21,195 nt of DNA from contig CAMGMW010000002.1 of assembly GCA_946059285.1 (NCBI GenBank), positions 1 through 21,195 on the forward strand, read 5' to 3'. The translations under genes and the position numbers were made by a program. The notes beneath the pieces were generated by a model. That model did no database searches and was not told the DNA's origin. It saw only the letters and a program-made list of their open reading frames with translations. Source of the DNA: an uncultured Clostridia bacterium. GTDB taxonomy: Bacteria > Bacillota_A > Clostridia > Oscillospirales > Oscillospiraceae. Position 1 is the first letter of the stretch, and each line of letters starts with the position of its first letter. This document shows, piece after piece, positions 1 to 8,159 of the stretch.

Positions 1-52
1 GATGGGGCAAAAGATTCGCTGTTCAGCCGAAACCGAATTGTTCAGAGTTTCC

Positions 53-1372
53 CTATATACCCCAGACGAGCCAGATATAGGCATAGCCTGTCAACACCGC
101 CGCCAGTGTAAAAGGAACGCCAACACGCAAAAAGTCCCGTGTGCGGACGGTTTCGCCGTTTTTTCGGAGGATGCCGATGGTTGCGATATTGGCCGAGGCG
201 CCGATGGGCGTCAGATTGCCGCCCAGTGTTGCACCGGTCAGCAAACCGAAATAAAACACATAAGGCGCAATCCCCTCACCGCCGTTCATCAGAGCGGTGA
301 TGCCCTGCACCACCGGCAGCATGGTTGCGACATAGGGAATGTTGTCAATAAAGGCGGAGAGGACAACGGAGGCAAAGACGATTAGTGTATACAGCAGGAA
401 GGGGTTGTCGCCGGCGACCTTGTAGAACAGATTTGCAGCGGCATCGATCACACCGGCTGCCTGAATACCCGCGATAATGATAAACAGCCCGAACAGAAGC
501 AGAAGGGTGTCTAGGTCGATATCCTTTAAAACCTGCTTCAGCGGTAGTGCGCCTTTTTCACGGACGCAGGCGCGAATGACGCCGATGATACACAGCGCAA
601 CGCAAATCAAGCCGCTCCTCAAATTGTAGAGCACGGCAAGCAAGCCCCCCTCTGGCTCAGGCAGGAAGGACGCGACGATCAGCAAAAGGACCGTTCCGAT
701 CATCAGAACGGAGGGGAAATAGTCCTCAACGCTCGTCTCAACCGTGGCGCTGATTTTTTGCTTTTCCTTACGGAACAGGAACAGCAGCACGAAAAGCGAC
801 GCCAGCGCTCCTAACTCCACGCCCCAGAAGATACCGGGTTTCCCCTGCATCCAGAAAAAATCAAAGAAATTCATGCCGGCAAAGCTGCCCAGCAGGATGC
901 TGGCTGTATCCCCGACAAGCGTTGCCGCGCCCTGCAGGTTTGAGGATACCGAAATTGCGATCAGGACCGGTACAGGAGAGATCTTCAGCTTTTTTGAAAT
1001 CGCAAGACCGACCGGAGCGACCATCAAAACGGTGGCAACGTTGTCCACAAAGGCGCTGATTATACCAGCAAACAGCGCAAGGACCGTAACGGCCCATTTG
1101 ACGTCCGGGACTTTGGTTATCAGCAGTTCGGACAGCCGTGTCGGCATTTTGCTGGCGATAAAAAGTGTGACGGTGCCCATTGTACCGCCGATCATCAGAA
1201 GGACATTGTAGTCCACGGCAGCAAAGGCAGCAGGCAGATCCAATTCAAACAGTCCGCAGCAGCCGAGGAGGACAAACAGCAGCGCGGAGACGAGCGCGAC
1301 CCATGGACGATATTTTTGAAAAGTCAGCATGAGAACATATGTAACTAAAAATAGAATAAGAGCAATGACCAT
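53..1372 (-). CDS. ArsB/NhaD-type (IT superfamily) membrane transporter
   Basis: A 439-residue very hydrophobic protein with roughly ten to twelve predicted membrane helices. It has the internal two-fold repeat of the ion transporter superfamily (ArsB, NhaD, CitM, SLC13): the first half carries SAFVDNVATVLMVAPV and the second half SAFIDNIPYVATMLPVV, and a later GGNLTPIGASANIATIG segment resembles the substrate-binding turn of this family. It acts in the cytoplasmic membrane as an anion or Na+/H+ transporter; the substrate cannot be read from sequence. The frame continues ten codons upstream to 1402, but the second ATG at 1372 is preceded by a perfect AGGAGG (1380-1385) at 7 bases, so I start there. 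It diverges from the DUF3343/desulfurase pair. Only 52 bases of downstream sequence are in the window and no terminator is visible there. Confidence 0.85.
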   Translation of the reverse strand: MVIALILFLVTYVLMLTFQKYRPWVALVSALLFVLLGCCGLFELDLPAAFAAVDYNVLLMIGGTMGTVTLFIASKMPTRLSELLITKVPDVKWAVTVLALFAGIISAFVDNVATVLMVAPVGLAISKKLKISPVPVLIAISVSSNLQGAATLVGDTASILLGSFAGMNFFDFFWMQGKPGIFWGVELGALASLFVLLFLFRKEKQKISATVETSVEDYFPSVLMIGTVLLLIVASFLPEPEGGLLAVLYNLRSGLICVALCIIGVIRACVREKGALPLKQVLKDIDLDTLLLLFGLFIIIAGIQAAGVIDAAANLFYKVAGDNPFLLYTLIVFASVVLSAFIDNIPYVATMLPVVQGITALMNGGEGIAPYVFYFGLLTGATLGGNLTPIGASANIATIGILRKNGETVRTRDFLRVGVPFTLAAVLTGYAYIWLVWGI

Positions 1373-1423
1373 GGCAGTTCCTCCTAAACCCTTTGACTTC
1401 ATCGAATTAGATCCTACAGGCGC

Positions 1424-1452
1424 ATCATACCATAGTGATACATAAATGACAA
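1424..1452 (-). promoter_or_regulatory. Sigma-A promoter of the transporter gene
   Basis: On the minus strand TTGTCA (1447-1452) and TATGAT (1424-1429) are separated by exactly 17 bases. Each hexamer matches the vegetative consensus at five of six positions. The predicted RNA start near 1417 leaves a leader of about 45 bases before the ATG at 1372, including its AGGAGG. Confidence 0.7.
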
Positions 1453-1552
1453 CAGAGAATTCTGGGGCAAAAAAAGTTTTTGTTTCCCGTTTTTAGGCGG
1501 ATTGTGTCAAAATTGCAGGAAAATCATACGATGAAGTGGGAGGGTTGCTTCA

Positions 1553-1807
1553 ATGTATGATTATTGTTTTACGTTTCGCTCTGTCACATTGGCACAGCGA
1601 GGGGCACGTACCTTGAGCAAAGCGGGAGTGTGGAATACGATGGTACGCACGCCGAAACATTTGCAGCAGCAGGGATGCGGCTATTGTCTGCGCGTTCATG
1701 AAGCGCAGCTCGCGCTTGCACGGGAACTGCTGCGTCAAGAAGAAATCCGCTATCATAAGCTCTATATCAAGCAGCCGGATGACTCGTGGCAGGAGGTAAC
1801 AGAGTGA
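1553..1807 (+). CDS. DUF3343 family protein (putative Se/S carrier-like)
   Basis: An 84-residue protein. The N-terminal TFRS segment, a TP at residues 33-34 and the CGYCLRV segment (Cys42, Cys45) fit DUF3343, small proteins annotated as putative selenium/sulfur carriers, which in other genomes often lie beside cysteine desulfurases or selenium genes. The CG of the CGxxLR motif is the usual conserved cysteine; Cys45 is an additional one. GGGAGGG (1538-1544) lies 8 bases before the ATG. The stop overlaps the GTG start of the downstream desulfurase (GTGA), so the two are translationally coupled. A role in handling persulfide or selenium from the desulfurase is inference from family and context, not shown by the sequence. 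Confidence 0.75.
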   Translation: MYDYCFTFRSVTLAQRGARTLSKAGVWNTMVRTPKHLQQQGCGYCLRVHEAQLALARELLRQEEIRYHKLYIKQPDDSWQEVTE

Positions 1808-2964
1808 TTTATTTTGACAGCGCGGCAACGACACTGCAAAAGCCGCGCAGTGTGATAAATGCAGTGCAGCGCACGATGCTGACATGCAGCAGCGTCGGAC
1901 GCGGAGGATACCCGGCGGCAGCAGCGGCTGCGGAGCGGGTCTACGAGTGCCGTGAACTGGCGGGGAAACTTTTTGACGCGGAACCGGAGCAGGTGGTTTT
2001 CACCATGAACGCCACACACGGGCTGAATATTGCAATCAAATCGCTGGTGAAGCCGGGAGGACGTGTGGTGATCTCCGGCTTTGAGCACAATGCGGTCACA
2101 CGTCCGCTGCATGCGCTTGGCGCACAGGTGATGGTTGCCGGACAACGGCTGTTTCAACCGGAGGATACGCTGGCAGAGTTTGAAAACGCGCTGCAAAACG
2201 AACCGGCTGCGGTGATATGTACCTATGTTTCCAACGTCTATGGGTATATTCTACCGATACAGCAAATTGCGGAGCTGTGCGCACTGCGCGGGATTCCGCT
2301 GGTGATCGATGCATCACAGGCGGCGGGGAGTTTGCCGGTATCCCTGCGGGACACCGGAGCGGCGTTTATCGGCATGCCGGGGCACAAGGGACTGTACGGT
2401 CCGCAGGGGACAGGGATCCTTTTGTGCGCCGACGGAGCAAAGCCGCTTTTGGAGGGCGGAACGGGCAGTAATTCCGCTGAGGCGGAAATGCCGGAGTTCT
2501 TGCCGGACCGGCTGGAGGCGGGGACGCACAATGTCTGCGGCATTGCGGGACTGGCAGAGGGGCTTCGTTTTGTCATACAAAAAACGCCGGAACGCATTCT
2601 GGCTCATGAGCGGCGGCTTTTGAGAAAAACGCAGCGCATACTGGAACGCCTCAACGGAATCCAGCCGTTTTTCGGGCAGCCGCAGAGCGGCGTCGTTTCC
2701 TTTATCACCGATCCAATGGACTGCGAGGAGGCGGCTCAGCGTCTGGCGAATGCAGGTGTCGCAGTGCGTGCGGGGCTGCATTGCGCGCCGCTGGCACACC
2801 GCAGCGGCGGCAGCTTTGAACGCGGAACAGTACGTTTGAGCTTTTCTGCCTTCAATACAGAGGAGGAAATCACACAGCTTGAGCGGATTTGCAGAAAAGT
2901 ATTTTCCGCGGAAAAGGAAAAAGCATCGTTTCCCACTTGCTATTGCTGCAGAAATCGGATATAA
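1804..2964 (+). CDS. Cysteine desulfurase family protein (aminotransferase class V)
   Basis: A 386-residue PLP enzyme of the SufS/CsdA-like class V aminotransferase fold; it would release sulfur (or selenium) from cysteine (or selenocysteine) as an enzyme-bound persulfide. It opens with YFDSAATT, carries NATHGLNIAIKSL, then PGHKGLYGPQGTG with the probable PLP lysine Lys195, and AGLHCAP with the probable catalytic Cys327. Length is normal for the family. I chose GTG at 1804, not the in-frame ATG at 1786: AGGAGG (1791-1796) sits 7 bases before the GTG, and the enzyme homology begins there. It overlaps the DUF3343 gene by four bases. The last residues (CYCCRNRI) look unlike a normal family C-terminus and are encoded by DNA that also holds a promoter for the next gene. 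Whether it serves Fe-S clusters, tRNA thiolation or selenium cannot be decided here. Confidence 0.88.
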   Translation: MIYFDSAATTLQKPRSVINAVQRTMLTCSSVGRGGYPAAAAAAERVYECRELAGKLFDAEPEQVVFTMNATHGLNIAIKSLVKPGGRVVISGFEHNAVTRPLHALGAQVMVAGQRLFQPEDTLAEFENALQNEPAAVICTYVSNVYGYILPIQQIAELCALRGIPLVIDASQAAGSLPVSLRDTGAAFIGMPGHKGLYGPQGTGILLCADGAKPLLEGGTGSNSAEAEMPEFLPDRLEAGTHNVCGIAGLAEGLRFVIQKTPERILAHERRLLRKTQRILERLNGIQPFFGQPQSGVVSFITDPMDCEEAAQRLANAGVAVRAGLHCAPLAHRSGGSFERGTVRLSFSAFNTEEEITQLERICRKVFSAEKEKASFPTCYCCRNRI

Positions 2965-2965
2965 T
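2937..2965 (+). promoter_or_regulatory. Probable sigma-A promoter of the cdaA cluster
   Basis: TTGCTA (2937-2942) and a perfect TATAAT (2960-2965) are spaced by 17 bases. The site overlaps the last codons and the stop of the desulfurase gene. A transcript would start near 2972 and carry a leader of about 60 bases to the cdaA ATG at 3035. No terminator was seen between the two genes, so read-through from the desulfurase is also possible. Confidence 0.65.
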
Positions 2966-3034
2966 CTTATAGATAAAGTATCGATATTTCAAAAAACGGT
3001 GTAGGATACTCCTTGCCGTGAGCGGGGCTTTGCT

Positions 3035-3910
3035 ATGGAAACTGTCATCAATTTATTCCGGGAATTTACCTCGATGCTGCCGACCATTAAGGTGATGGAC
3101 GTCGTGGATATCCTTGTGGTTGCCTTCCTGATCTACAAGGTGATCATCATGATCCAGACGACCAGCTCGTCGAGGATCGCCAAGAGCATTCTGATTATTT
3201 TGTTGCTCTCTGTGGTGACAAATCTCTTGAATATGTATCTGATGAATTATCTGCTGGATAAAATTCTGGAGATCGGTTTGATTGCATTGATCGTTGTGTT
3301 CCAGCCGGAGCTTCGCCGCATGCTGGAAAAACTGGGTAGCAAGACCTTCCGGGAAATGCTCTCCATGAAGGAGGAACAGCGGGACGTTGACCGGGTCATC
3401 GCACAGACCGTGAGTGCCTGTGAAATCATGTCCAAAGAGCGCACCGGTGTGCTGATTGTGTTTGAGCGCACCACCTCGTTGGTTGATTATCAGAAAACCG
3501 GAACTGTGATCGATGCGCAGGTTTCCGAGGAGCTTCTGCGAAATATCTTTTTCACAAAGGCGTCGCTGCACGACGGCGCAGTGATTATCCGCAATGAACG
3601 GATCGCGGCGGCGGGATGCGTGCTTCCGCTGACCGAGAATCGGAATATCAGCAGCGATCTCGGGACGCGCCATCGCGCCGGAATCGGCATGAGTGAGGTT
3701 TCGGACGCCGTAGTGGTCCTTGTTTCCGAGGAGACCGGCACAATTTCGGTTGCCATTGCGGGAATGCTGAAACGGCATCTTGCACCGAAAACACTGGAAA
3801 AGCTTCTGCTCAATGAACTCGCGCCCGCTCGGGAAGAAAAGCCCCGTAATCCGCTGAAACGGCTGCGTGTACGTAGGAAGGATAAGGATGATTCAGATGC
3901 AGAAACATAA
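3035..3910 (+). CDS. cdaA: Diadenylate cyclase CdaA
   Basis: A 291-residue membrane enzyme that makes c-di-AMP from two ATP. The N-terminus (about residues 20-95) has three hydrophobic helices, followed by the DAC (DisA_N) domain. The catalytic motifs are plain: DGA at 180-182 within SLHDGAVIIR and RHR at 212-214 within GTRHRAGIG. The sequence IVVFQPELRRMLEKLG at the membrane/DAC junction is typical of CdaA (YbbP/DacA). The last 25 residues are strongly charged (RKRLR-like, then acidic), a little longer than the 273-residue Bacillus subtilis protein. It is followed by its regulator cdaR, the standard Firmicutes pairing; glmM, usually third in this locus, is absent. The ribosome binding site before the ATG is weak (GCGGGG). 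Confidence 0.96.
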   Translation: METVINLFREFTSMLPTIKVMDVVDILVVAFLIYKVIIMIQTTSSSRIAKSILIILLLSVVTNLLNMYLMNYLLDKILEIGLIALIVVFQPELRRMLEKLGSKTFREMLSMKEEQRDVDRVIAQTVSACEIMSKERTGVLIVFERTTSLVDYQKTGTVIDAQVSEELLRNIFFTKASLHDGAVIIRNERIAAAGCVLPLTENRNISSDLGTRHRAGIGMSEVSDAVVVLVSEETGTISVAIAGMLKRHLAPKTLEKLLLNELAPAREEKPRNPLKRLRVRRKDKDDSDAET

Positions 3911-5147
3911 ACTACTTGCATTCCTTCTGGCGCTGGTTGCATCCATTTGCCTCTGGTTTTATGCGGTTACTGTTGTGAATCCGGATGATTCGACCAAAGT
4001 CAGCGGGATCCCGATTCAGTTTGAGGGTACGGAGGCATTGGCCGCAAAGGGATTGATGATCACCGGCGGGGAAAACTCGAAAGTCAGCGCCAAGATTTCG
4101 GGCAGGCGTTCGGACTTAAAGGAGCTGGACAATGAGACATTGACCGCAGTCGCGGATGTCACCCGCATCTCCGCAGCGGGAGAGTATCAGCTTACATGGG
4201 ACCTGGCCTACCCTGCGACAGTTGCCACCGGCGACATCGGTGAGGTCAGCCGAAGCCCCTCCCGGATATCTGTGACAGTGAGCGAGGTCAAGGAAAAGCC
4301 GGAGGTGCCGGTAAAAATCGAGTATACCGGTTCCATGAGGGATGGTTTCATGCTCGACGAGGAAACGGTTAAGGTCAGCCCGTCGGAACTGTCCTTTGTC
4401 GGACCCGCGGATGAAGTGAGCAGGATCGATCACGCACTGGTGCGCATCGATGTGTCAAATGCTACAGAGCTGATTGACGGCGAGTATGATTATATTTTGG
4501 TCGATGCCGCTGGAAATGAGCTGTCGCTGAGCAAATATATTACTGCTTCGGAGGAGAAGGTCCGCGTTACGGTTCCTGTCCTGCGCTACAAGGACGTAAA
4601 GCTGACGGTGGAACTTGTTCCGGGCGGCGGCGCAACAAAGCAGGACACCAAAGTGTCGATTGATCCGAAAACGATTCGTGTGACAGGCAGCGAAGAGGAT
4701 CTTGCCAATATGCCGGAGGAGCTGTCGGTCAAGACCATCAACCTTGCGGAGATGGGTTACTCCCAGACGCTGACTGTGAAGCCGGATCTTCCCCGTGGTA
4801 TTACCAACAGGGATAAGATCGGTACAGTGGAAATTACGCTGGAGCTGCTCAACTTGACTACGAAGACGGTTACGATTCCGACGTCAAGCATTGAACGGAT
4901 CAATGACAGCGAGAATATGTCTTTTGCCGTGCAGAGCTTCGAGGTGCAGCTCCGCGGAAAACAGGCGATTTTAAACAGCATCACTTCTTCGGATATCCAT
5001 GTTATTGCGGATATGCAGAATGATTATGACGAAATTACCAGAAAAGTGTCCCTGAAGATCGAGCTTGCCAACAGCAGCACTTCCGTGGGGGTAATCGGCG
5101 GTTCGTATTCGCTGCCGGTGATCCTTGAAAGCGAAACTGAGCGATGA
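3888..5147 (+). CDS. cdaR: CdaR, YbbR-domain regulator of CdaA
   Basis: A 419-residue protein with one N-terminal membrane anchor (about residues 7-27, ending FYAVTVVNP) and an extracytoplasmic region of about four beta-rich YbbR repeats (roughly 40-125, 130-220, 225-310, 320-412). In Firmicutes CdaR binds CdaA and tunes c-di-AMP production. The frame is open from a GTG at 3867, but GGAAGG (3876-3881) lies 6 bases before the ATG at 3888, giving MIQMQKHK before the membrane segment; ATG at 3897 is a further alternative. It overlaps cdaA by 23 bases and its stop overlaps the next start by four. Confidence 0.92.
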   Translation: MIQMQKHKLLAFLLALVASICLWFYAVTVVNPDDSTKVSGIPIQFEGTEALAAKGLMITGGENSKVSAKISGRRSDLKELDNETLTAVADVTRISAAGEYQLTWDLAYPATVATGDIGEVSRSPSRISVTVSEVKEKPEVPVKIEYTGSMRDGFMLDEETVKVSPSELSFVGPADEVSRIDHALVRIDVSNATELIDGEYDYILVDAAGNELSLSKYITASEEKVRVTVPVLRYKDVKLTVELVPGGGATKQDTKVSIDPKTIRVTGSEEDLANMPEELSVKTINLAEMGYSQTLTVKPDLPRGITNRDKIGTVEITLELLNLTTKTVTIPTSSIERINDSENMSFAVQSFEVQLRGKQAILNSITSSDIHVIADMQNDYDEITRKVSLKIELANSSTSVGVIGGSYSLPVILESETER

Positions 5148-5548
5148 TGCAGCAAAGGGCAAGGGTAACTGCGTGCCTGCCAAACGGCAGAGCGCAGATT
5201 GCTGTGATTCGGGAAAGCGCCTGCAGCGGGGATTGCCATCACTGCGCCGGATGCGGCGCAGTGCAGCAGACGGTGCATGCGGTTGCGCAGAACCCGATTG
5301 GCGCTCAATGCGGTGAAGTGGTTTTGATCGAATCTGCGGGCGGTACCGTACTTTTGGCAGCCGCACTGATCTATTTGCTGCCGTTGGGACTGTTTTTGGG
5401 CGGCTATCTGACGGCAATGCGATTCGCGTGGCATCCGTTCCTGACAGGCGGCGCCTGTTTTGCATTGGGTCTGCTTCCCGCAATCCTTTATAACCGACAT
5501 ATTAAAAAAAATCCGCCCGATTATCGGATCGTGAAACGACTGAATTAG
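5144..5548 (+). CDS. rseC: RseC/MucC family (SoxR-reducing system) membrane protein
   Basis: A 134-residue protein. The N-terminal soluble part has the family cysteine cluster Cys27-x3-Cys31-x2-Cys34-x2-Cys37 (CSGDCHHCAGCG), then two hydrophobic helices (about 66-90 and 97-115) and a basic tail. In Proteobacteria RseC acts with Rsx/Rnf-type membrane complexes in reducing SoxR; in Clostridia homologues often accompany rnf genes. No rnf gene is in this window, so its partner here is unknown. The cluster of four cysteines suggests a metal or Fe-S site (inference). It starts inside the cdaR stop (ATGA); the ATG three bases later, at 5147, is an equally possible start. Confidence 0.85.
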   Translation: MMQQRARVTACLPNGRAQIAVIRESACSGDCHHCAGCGAVQQTVHAVAQNPIGAQCGEVVLIESAGGTVLLAAALIYLLPLGLFLGGYLTAMRFAWHPFLTGGACFALGLLPAILYNRHIKKNPPDYRIVKRLN

Positions 5549-5550
5549 CC

Positions 5551-6417
5551 ATGTTTGGATATGTTTTACCGAGGAAGGACAAGCTTTCGGAATCTGCTGC
5601 GGCGCGGTATCGTGCCGGATACTGTGGACTGTGCCGAAACCTGAAGCTTCGATATGGCATCCGGGGACGGTTCCTCGTCAATTATGATATGACGTTTCTG
5701 TACTTTCTGCTGGAAGAGGGAACGCCGAAGCCGCCGGTTCGATGCTTTTGCCCCGCACGCCCCTTTTGCAAAAAGGCCTGCCTGCCGCAAGACCCGGAGC
5801 TGGATTTCGCGGCGGATGTCAGCGTCCTGCTTTCATTCTGGAAACTGAGGGATGCGGAACGCGACGGCCGTTTTTTCAGGAAACAGGCAGCAAGACTGGC
5901 AATGGCGTTTTACCGTCGGTGCTATCAGAAAGCGGAGGCACGCCTGCCGCAGTTGAATGAGTTGTTCGGAATACAGCTTGCAAAACTGCAGACGCTGGAG
6001 GCTGCCGAATGCGCCAGTATCGACCGTACGGCCGATGCGTTTGCGCAGTTGCTTCGGCAATGTGCCGTACATCTGACGGACGAGGCACAGCGGCGCACAG
6101 TAGAGCTGCTGCTATACCATGTAGGCAGATTTCTTTATCTTGCAGACGCTTTGGAGGATCTGCCGAAGGACAATCGGAGCGGAAGCTATAATCCGCTTCG
6201 TTATCGCTACTCCCTTTGTGACGGCACGCTGTGCGAACAGGACAAGCAGCAGCTGCTTGATACAATGGACGCTTCACTTAGCCTTGCGGCTTCGGCTCTG
6301 GAACTGCTTCCGCCGAAGGCGGATCGCGAGATTCTAACCAACATCATCTATTATGGGCTGCCTGCCGTGCTCCGAAGTGTGGCAAATGGCACCTTCCGAA
6401 AAAGGAGACGCAAATGA
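5551..6417 (+). CDS. DUF5685 family protein
   Basis: A 288-residue soluble protein, mostly helical by composition. The start [12 protein letters not shown], the CGLC motif (about residues 25-28) and a [13 protein letters not shown] cysteine cluster (about 65-77) match what I know of DUF5685 proteins, which in clostridial genomes often sit just before a J-domain gene, as here. No function is established. Two aspartate-rich segments stand out: KLRDAERD at 98-105, and [18 protein letters not shown] at 199-216 with Asp199, Asp203 and Asp207. Their spacing resembles the two Mg-binding motifs of squalene/phytoene synthases; that link is my inference. It begins 2 bases after rseC without a clear ribosome binding site, suggesting coupling, and its stop overlaps the J-domain start (ATGA). 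Confidence 0.8.
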   Translation: MFGYVLPRKDKLSESAAARYRAGYCGLCRNLKLRYGIRGRFLVNYDMTFLYFLLEEGTPKPPVRCFCPARPFCKKACLPQDPELDFAADVSVLLSFWKLRDAERDGRFFRKQAARLAMAFYRRCYQKAEARLPQLNELFGIQLAKLQTLEAAECASIDRTADAFAQLLRQCAVHLTDEAQRRTVELLLYHVGRFLYLADALEDLPKDNRSGSYNPLRYRYSLCDGTLCEQDKQQLLDTMDASLSLAASALELLPPKADREILTNIIYYGLPAVLRSVANGTFRKRRRK

Positions 6418-6989
6418 AAGACCCCTATGAAGTGCTTGGCGTACCGCATGGTGCGTCAGACGAGGAGATCAAGAAAGCATATCGGGAGCTTGCCCGGAAA
6501 TATCATCCGGACAACTATGCCAACAATCCGCTGGCAGATCTCGCACAGGAGAAAATGAAGGAAATCAACGAGGCGTATGAAACACTCACCAGAAGCGGAG
6601 GTCAAACCTCTTCTTATGGCGGCAGCGAGCAGCGAAACAGCAGCTATGCCGATCCAACATTTGCTGATGTGCGCAGGCTGATCCAGATGGGGAACATAGA
6701 GGCAGCGGAAAGCAAGCTGGACGGTATCGCAAATCACAATGCGGAATGGTATTATCTGCGGGGAGCAATCGCACAGCGCAGGGGCTGGATGGATGAGGCT
6801 GCGCAGAATTTCCGGATCGCGGTCAATATGGATCCGTCTAACGTGGAGTACCGCAGCGCGCTGAACAGTGTCAGCGGCGGTGGAGCATACACCTACCGCA
6901 CGCAGCAATACAACGATGGGACGGATGAGCTGTGCGAATGCTGCAGCACGATGCTGTGTCTGAACTGTCTTTGCGGCGGCTGCCGCTGA
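6414..6989 (+). CDS. J-domain protein with TPR-like region and Cys-rich tail
   Basis: A 191-residue DnaJ-like co-chaperone, not a full DnaJ. Residues 1-60 are a J domain starting [10 protein letters not shown], with the HPD tripeptide at 31-33 that stimulates Hsp70 ATPase. Next come a Ser/Gly-rich linker (about 62-78), a region with TPR-like helix pairs (about 82-150, e.g. [20 protein letters not shown]) and a C-terminus with seven cysteines between 174 and 190. The G/F region, zinc finger and substrate domains of DnaJ are missing. It is preceded by AAAAGGAG and overlaps the DUF5685 gene by four bases, so the DUF5685 protein may be its partner or client (inference). Confidence 0.88.
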   Translation: MKDPYEVLGVPHGASDEEIKKAYRELARKYHPDNYANNPLADLAQEKMKEINEAYETLTRSGGQTSSYGGSEQRNSSYADPTFADVRRLIQMGNIEAAESKLDGIANHNAEWYYLRGAIAQRRGWMDEAAQNFRIAVNMDPSNVEYRSALNSVSGGGAYTYRTQQYNDGTDELCECCSTMLCLNCLCGGCR

Positions 6990-7008
6990 GCAAAGGAGGA
7001 AACTGCAT

Positions 7009-7887
7009 ATGATCCACAGTATGACCGGCTACGGACGCGCCTCAGGCACACGCGGCGGCAAGGAAATTACGGTAGAAATCCGCTCTGTCAACAACCGTTT
7101 TCTTGACTGCAATGTAAAAATACCCCGTGTTTTTGCATATGCGGAGGAAGCGGTCAAACAGCGGGTAAAGGAGAGTGTCGCCCGCGGCAAGGTGGATGTC
7201 TTTATTACGGTTAACGTGACCCAGGAGGACAATGTCCGCATTTCCCTCAACCGCCCCGTGCTGGAGGGATACTTGAATGCGCTGCGCACAATCGCCTGCG
7301 ATTACGATGTGCGAAACGATGTCAGTGCGACCGCACTTGCGCGCTTTTCCGATGTTTTTGTGGTGGAAAAGCAGGAAGAGGATGAAAAGAAGGTCACCGC
7401 AGACATCGTCAGCGTTGCTCAGGAGGCAATCGATGCGTATAACCGAATGCGTGAGGTGGAGGGAGCGGCGCTGGTCGCGGACCTCCGCGGTCGGATGGAA
7501 ACGATCCTGACTTATATTGCCCGCGTGGAGGAGCGCAGTCCGGTCACAGTGCAGGAATACCGCACCAAACTGGAGAACAAGATGCGGGAGGTGCTGGAAA
7601 ACACCTCGATTGATGAAAGCCGTATCCTGACAGAAGCTGCCCTGTTTGCCGACAAGATCGCGGTGGATGAGGAAACGGTGCGGCTCCGCAGCCATCTGTC
7701 CCAAATGGACAGCCTGCTTGCTTCCGGCGATGCGATCGGCAGAAAACTGGATTTCCTGCTGCAGGAGATGAACCGAGAGGCCAACACCATCGGCTCGAAG
7801 GGGAATGACATCGAGCAGGCGCGCAATGTGGTTGAGATCAAGGCGGAACTGGAAAAAATCCGCGAACAAATTCAGAATATTGAGTGA
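7009..7887 (+). CDS. yicC: YicC/YloC family endoribonuclease
   Basis: A 292-residue protein starting [10 protein letters not shown], the family signature. The N-terminal YicC-like domain covers about residues 1-155 and the C-terminal DUF1732 domain about 205-292, with the conserved [12 protein letters not shown] and [18 protein letters not shown] segments. Members are endoribonucleases involved in RNA decay (E. coli YicC; B. subtilis YloC). A strong AAAGGAGG at 6992-6999 lies 9 bases before the ATG. It is followed by remA, gmk and rpoZ, the usual Firmicutes order. Full length, with nothing unusual. Confidence 0.95.
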   Translation: MIHSMTGYGRASGTRGGKEITVEIRSVNNRFLDCNVKIPRVFAYAEEAVKQRVKESVARGKVDVFITVNVTQEDNVRISLNRPVLEGYLNALRTIACDYDVRNDVSATALARFSDVFVVEKQEEDEKKVTADIVSVAQEAIDAYNRMREVEGAALVADLRGRMETILTYIARVEERSPVTVQEYRTKLENKMREVLENTSIDESRILTEAALFADKIAVDEETVRLRSHLSQMDSLLASGDAIGRKLDFLLQEMNREANTIGSKGNDIEQARNVVEIKAELEKIREQIQNIE

Positions 7888-7889
7888 GA

Positions 7890-8159
7890 ATGATGAGATT
7901 GATCAATATCGGCTTTGGGAATATGGTTTCCGATCAACATCTGCTGACCGTGGTCAGCCCGGATTCCGCACCGATTAAACGTCTGGTACAGGAGGCAAAG
8001 GAACGTGCCATGCTGGTCGATGCCAGCTACGGCAGAAAGACTCGCGCTGTCCTTTTGATGGACACGGATCATGTGATTCTTTCGGCGATTCCGCCGGAGA
8101 CCATTGCCAGACGCCTGGCAGATAAATCGGAGGACACGGCACAGGAGGAAGAGGAATGA
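7890..8159 (+). CDS. remA: RemA (DUF370) DNA-binding regulator
   Basis: An 89-residue protein with the strongly conserved [11 protein letters not shown] start, [14 protein letters not shown], a [18 protein letters not shown] core and an acidic tail. In B. subtilis RemA is a DNA-binding activator of extracellular matrix and osmoprotection genes; RemA forms ring-like oligomers. Three starts compete: GTG at 7884 overlapping the yicC stop, ATG at 7890 and ATG at 7893. I chose 7890 because it best fits the short N-terminus of homologues, but no good ribosome binding site decides it. The stop overlaps the gmk start (ATGA). Confidence 0.93.
   Translation: MMRLINIGFGNMVSDQHLLTVVSPDSAPIKRLVQEAKERAMLVDASYGRKTRAVLLMDTDHVILSAIPPETIARRLADKSEDTAQEEEE

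Noticed and set aside
2..385. Plus-strand 127-codon frame opposite the transporter
   Set aside because: Complement of the transporter gene with no ribosome binding site or recognisable domain.
1504..1532. Possible promoter GTGTCA-17-TACGAT before the DUF3343 gene
   Set aside because: Only four of six matches in each hexamer, and the implied start near 1539 would cut into the GGGAGGG ribosome binding site.
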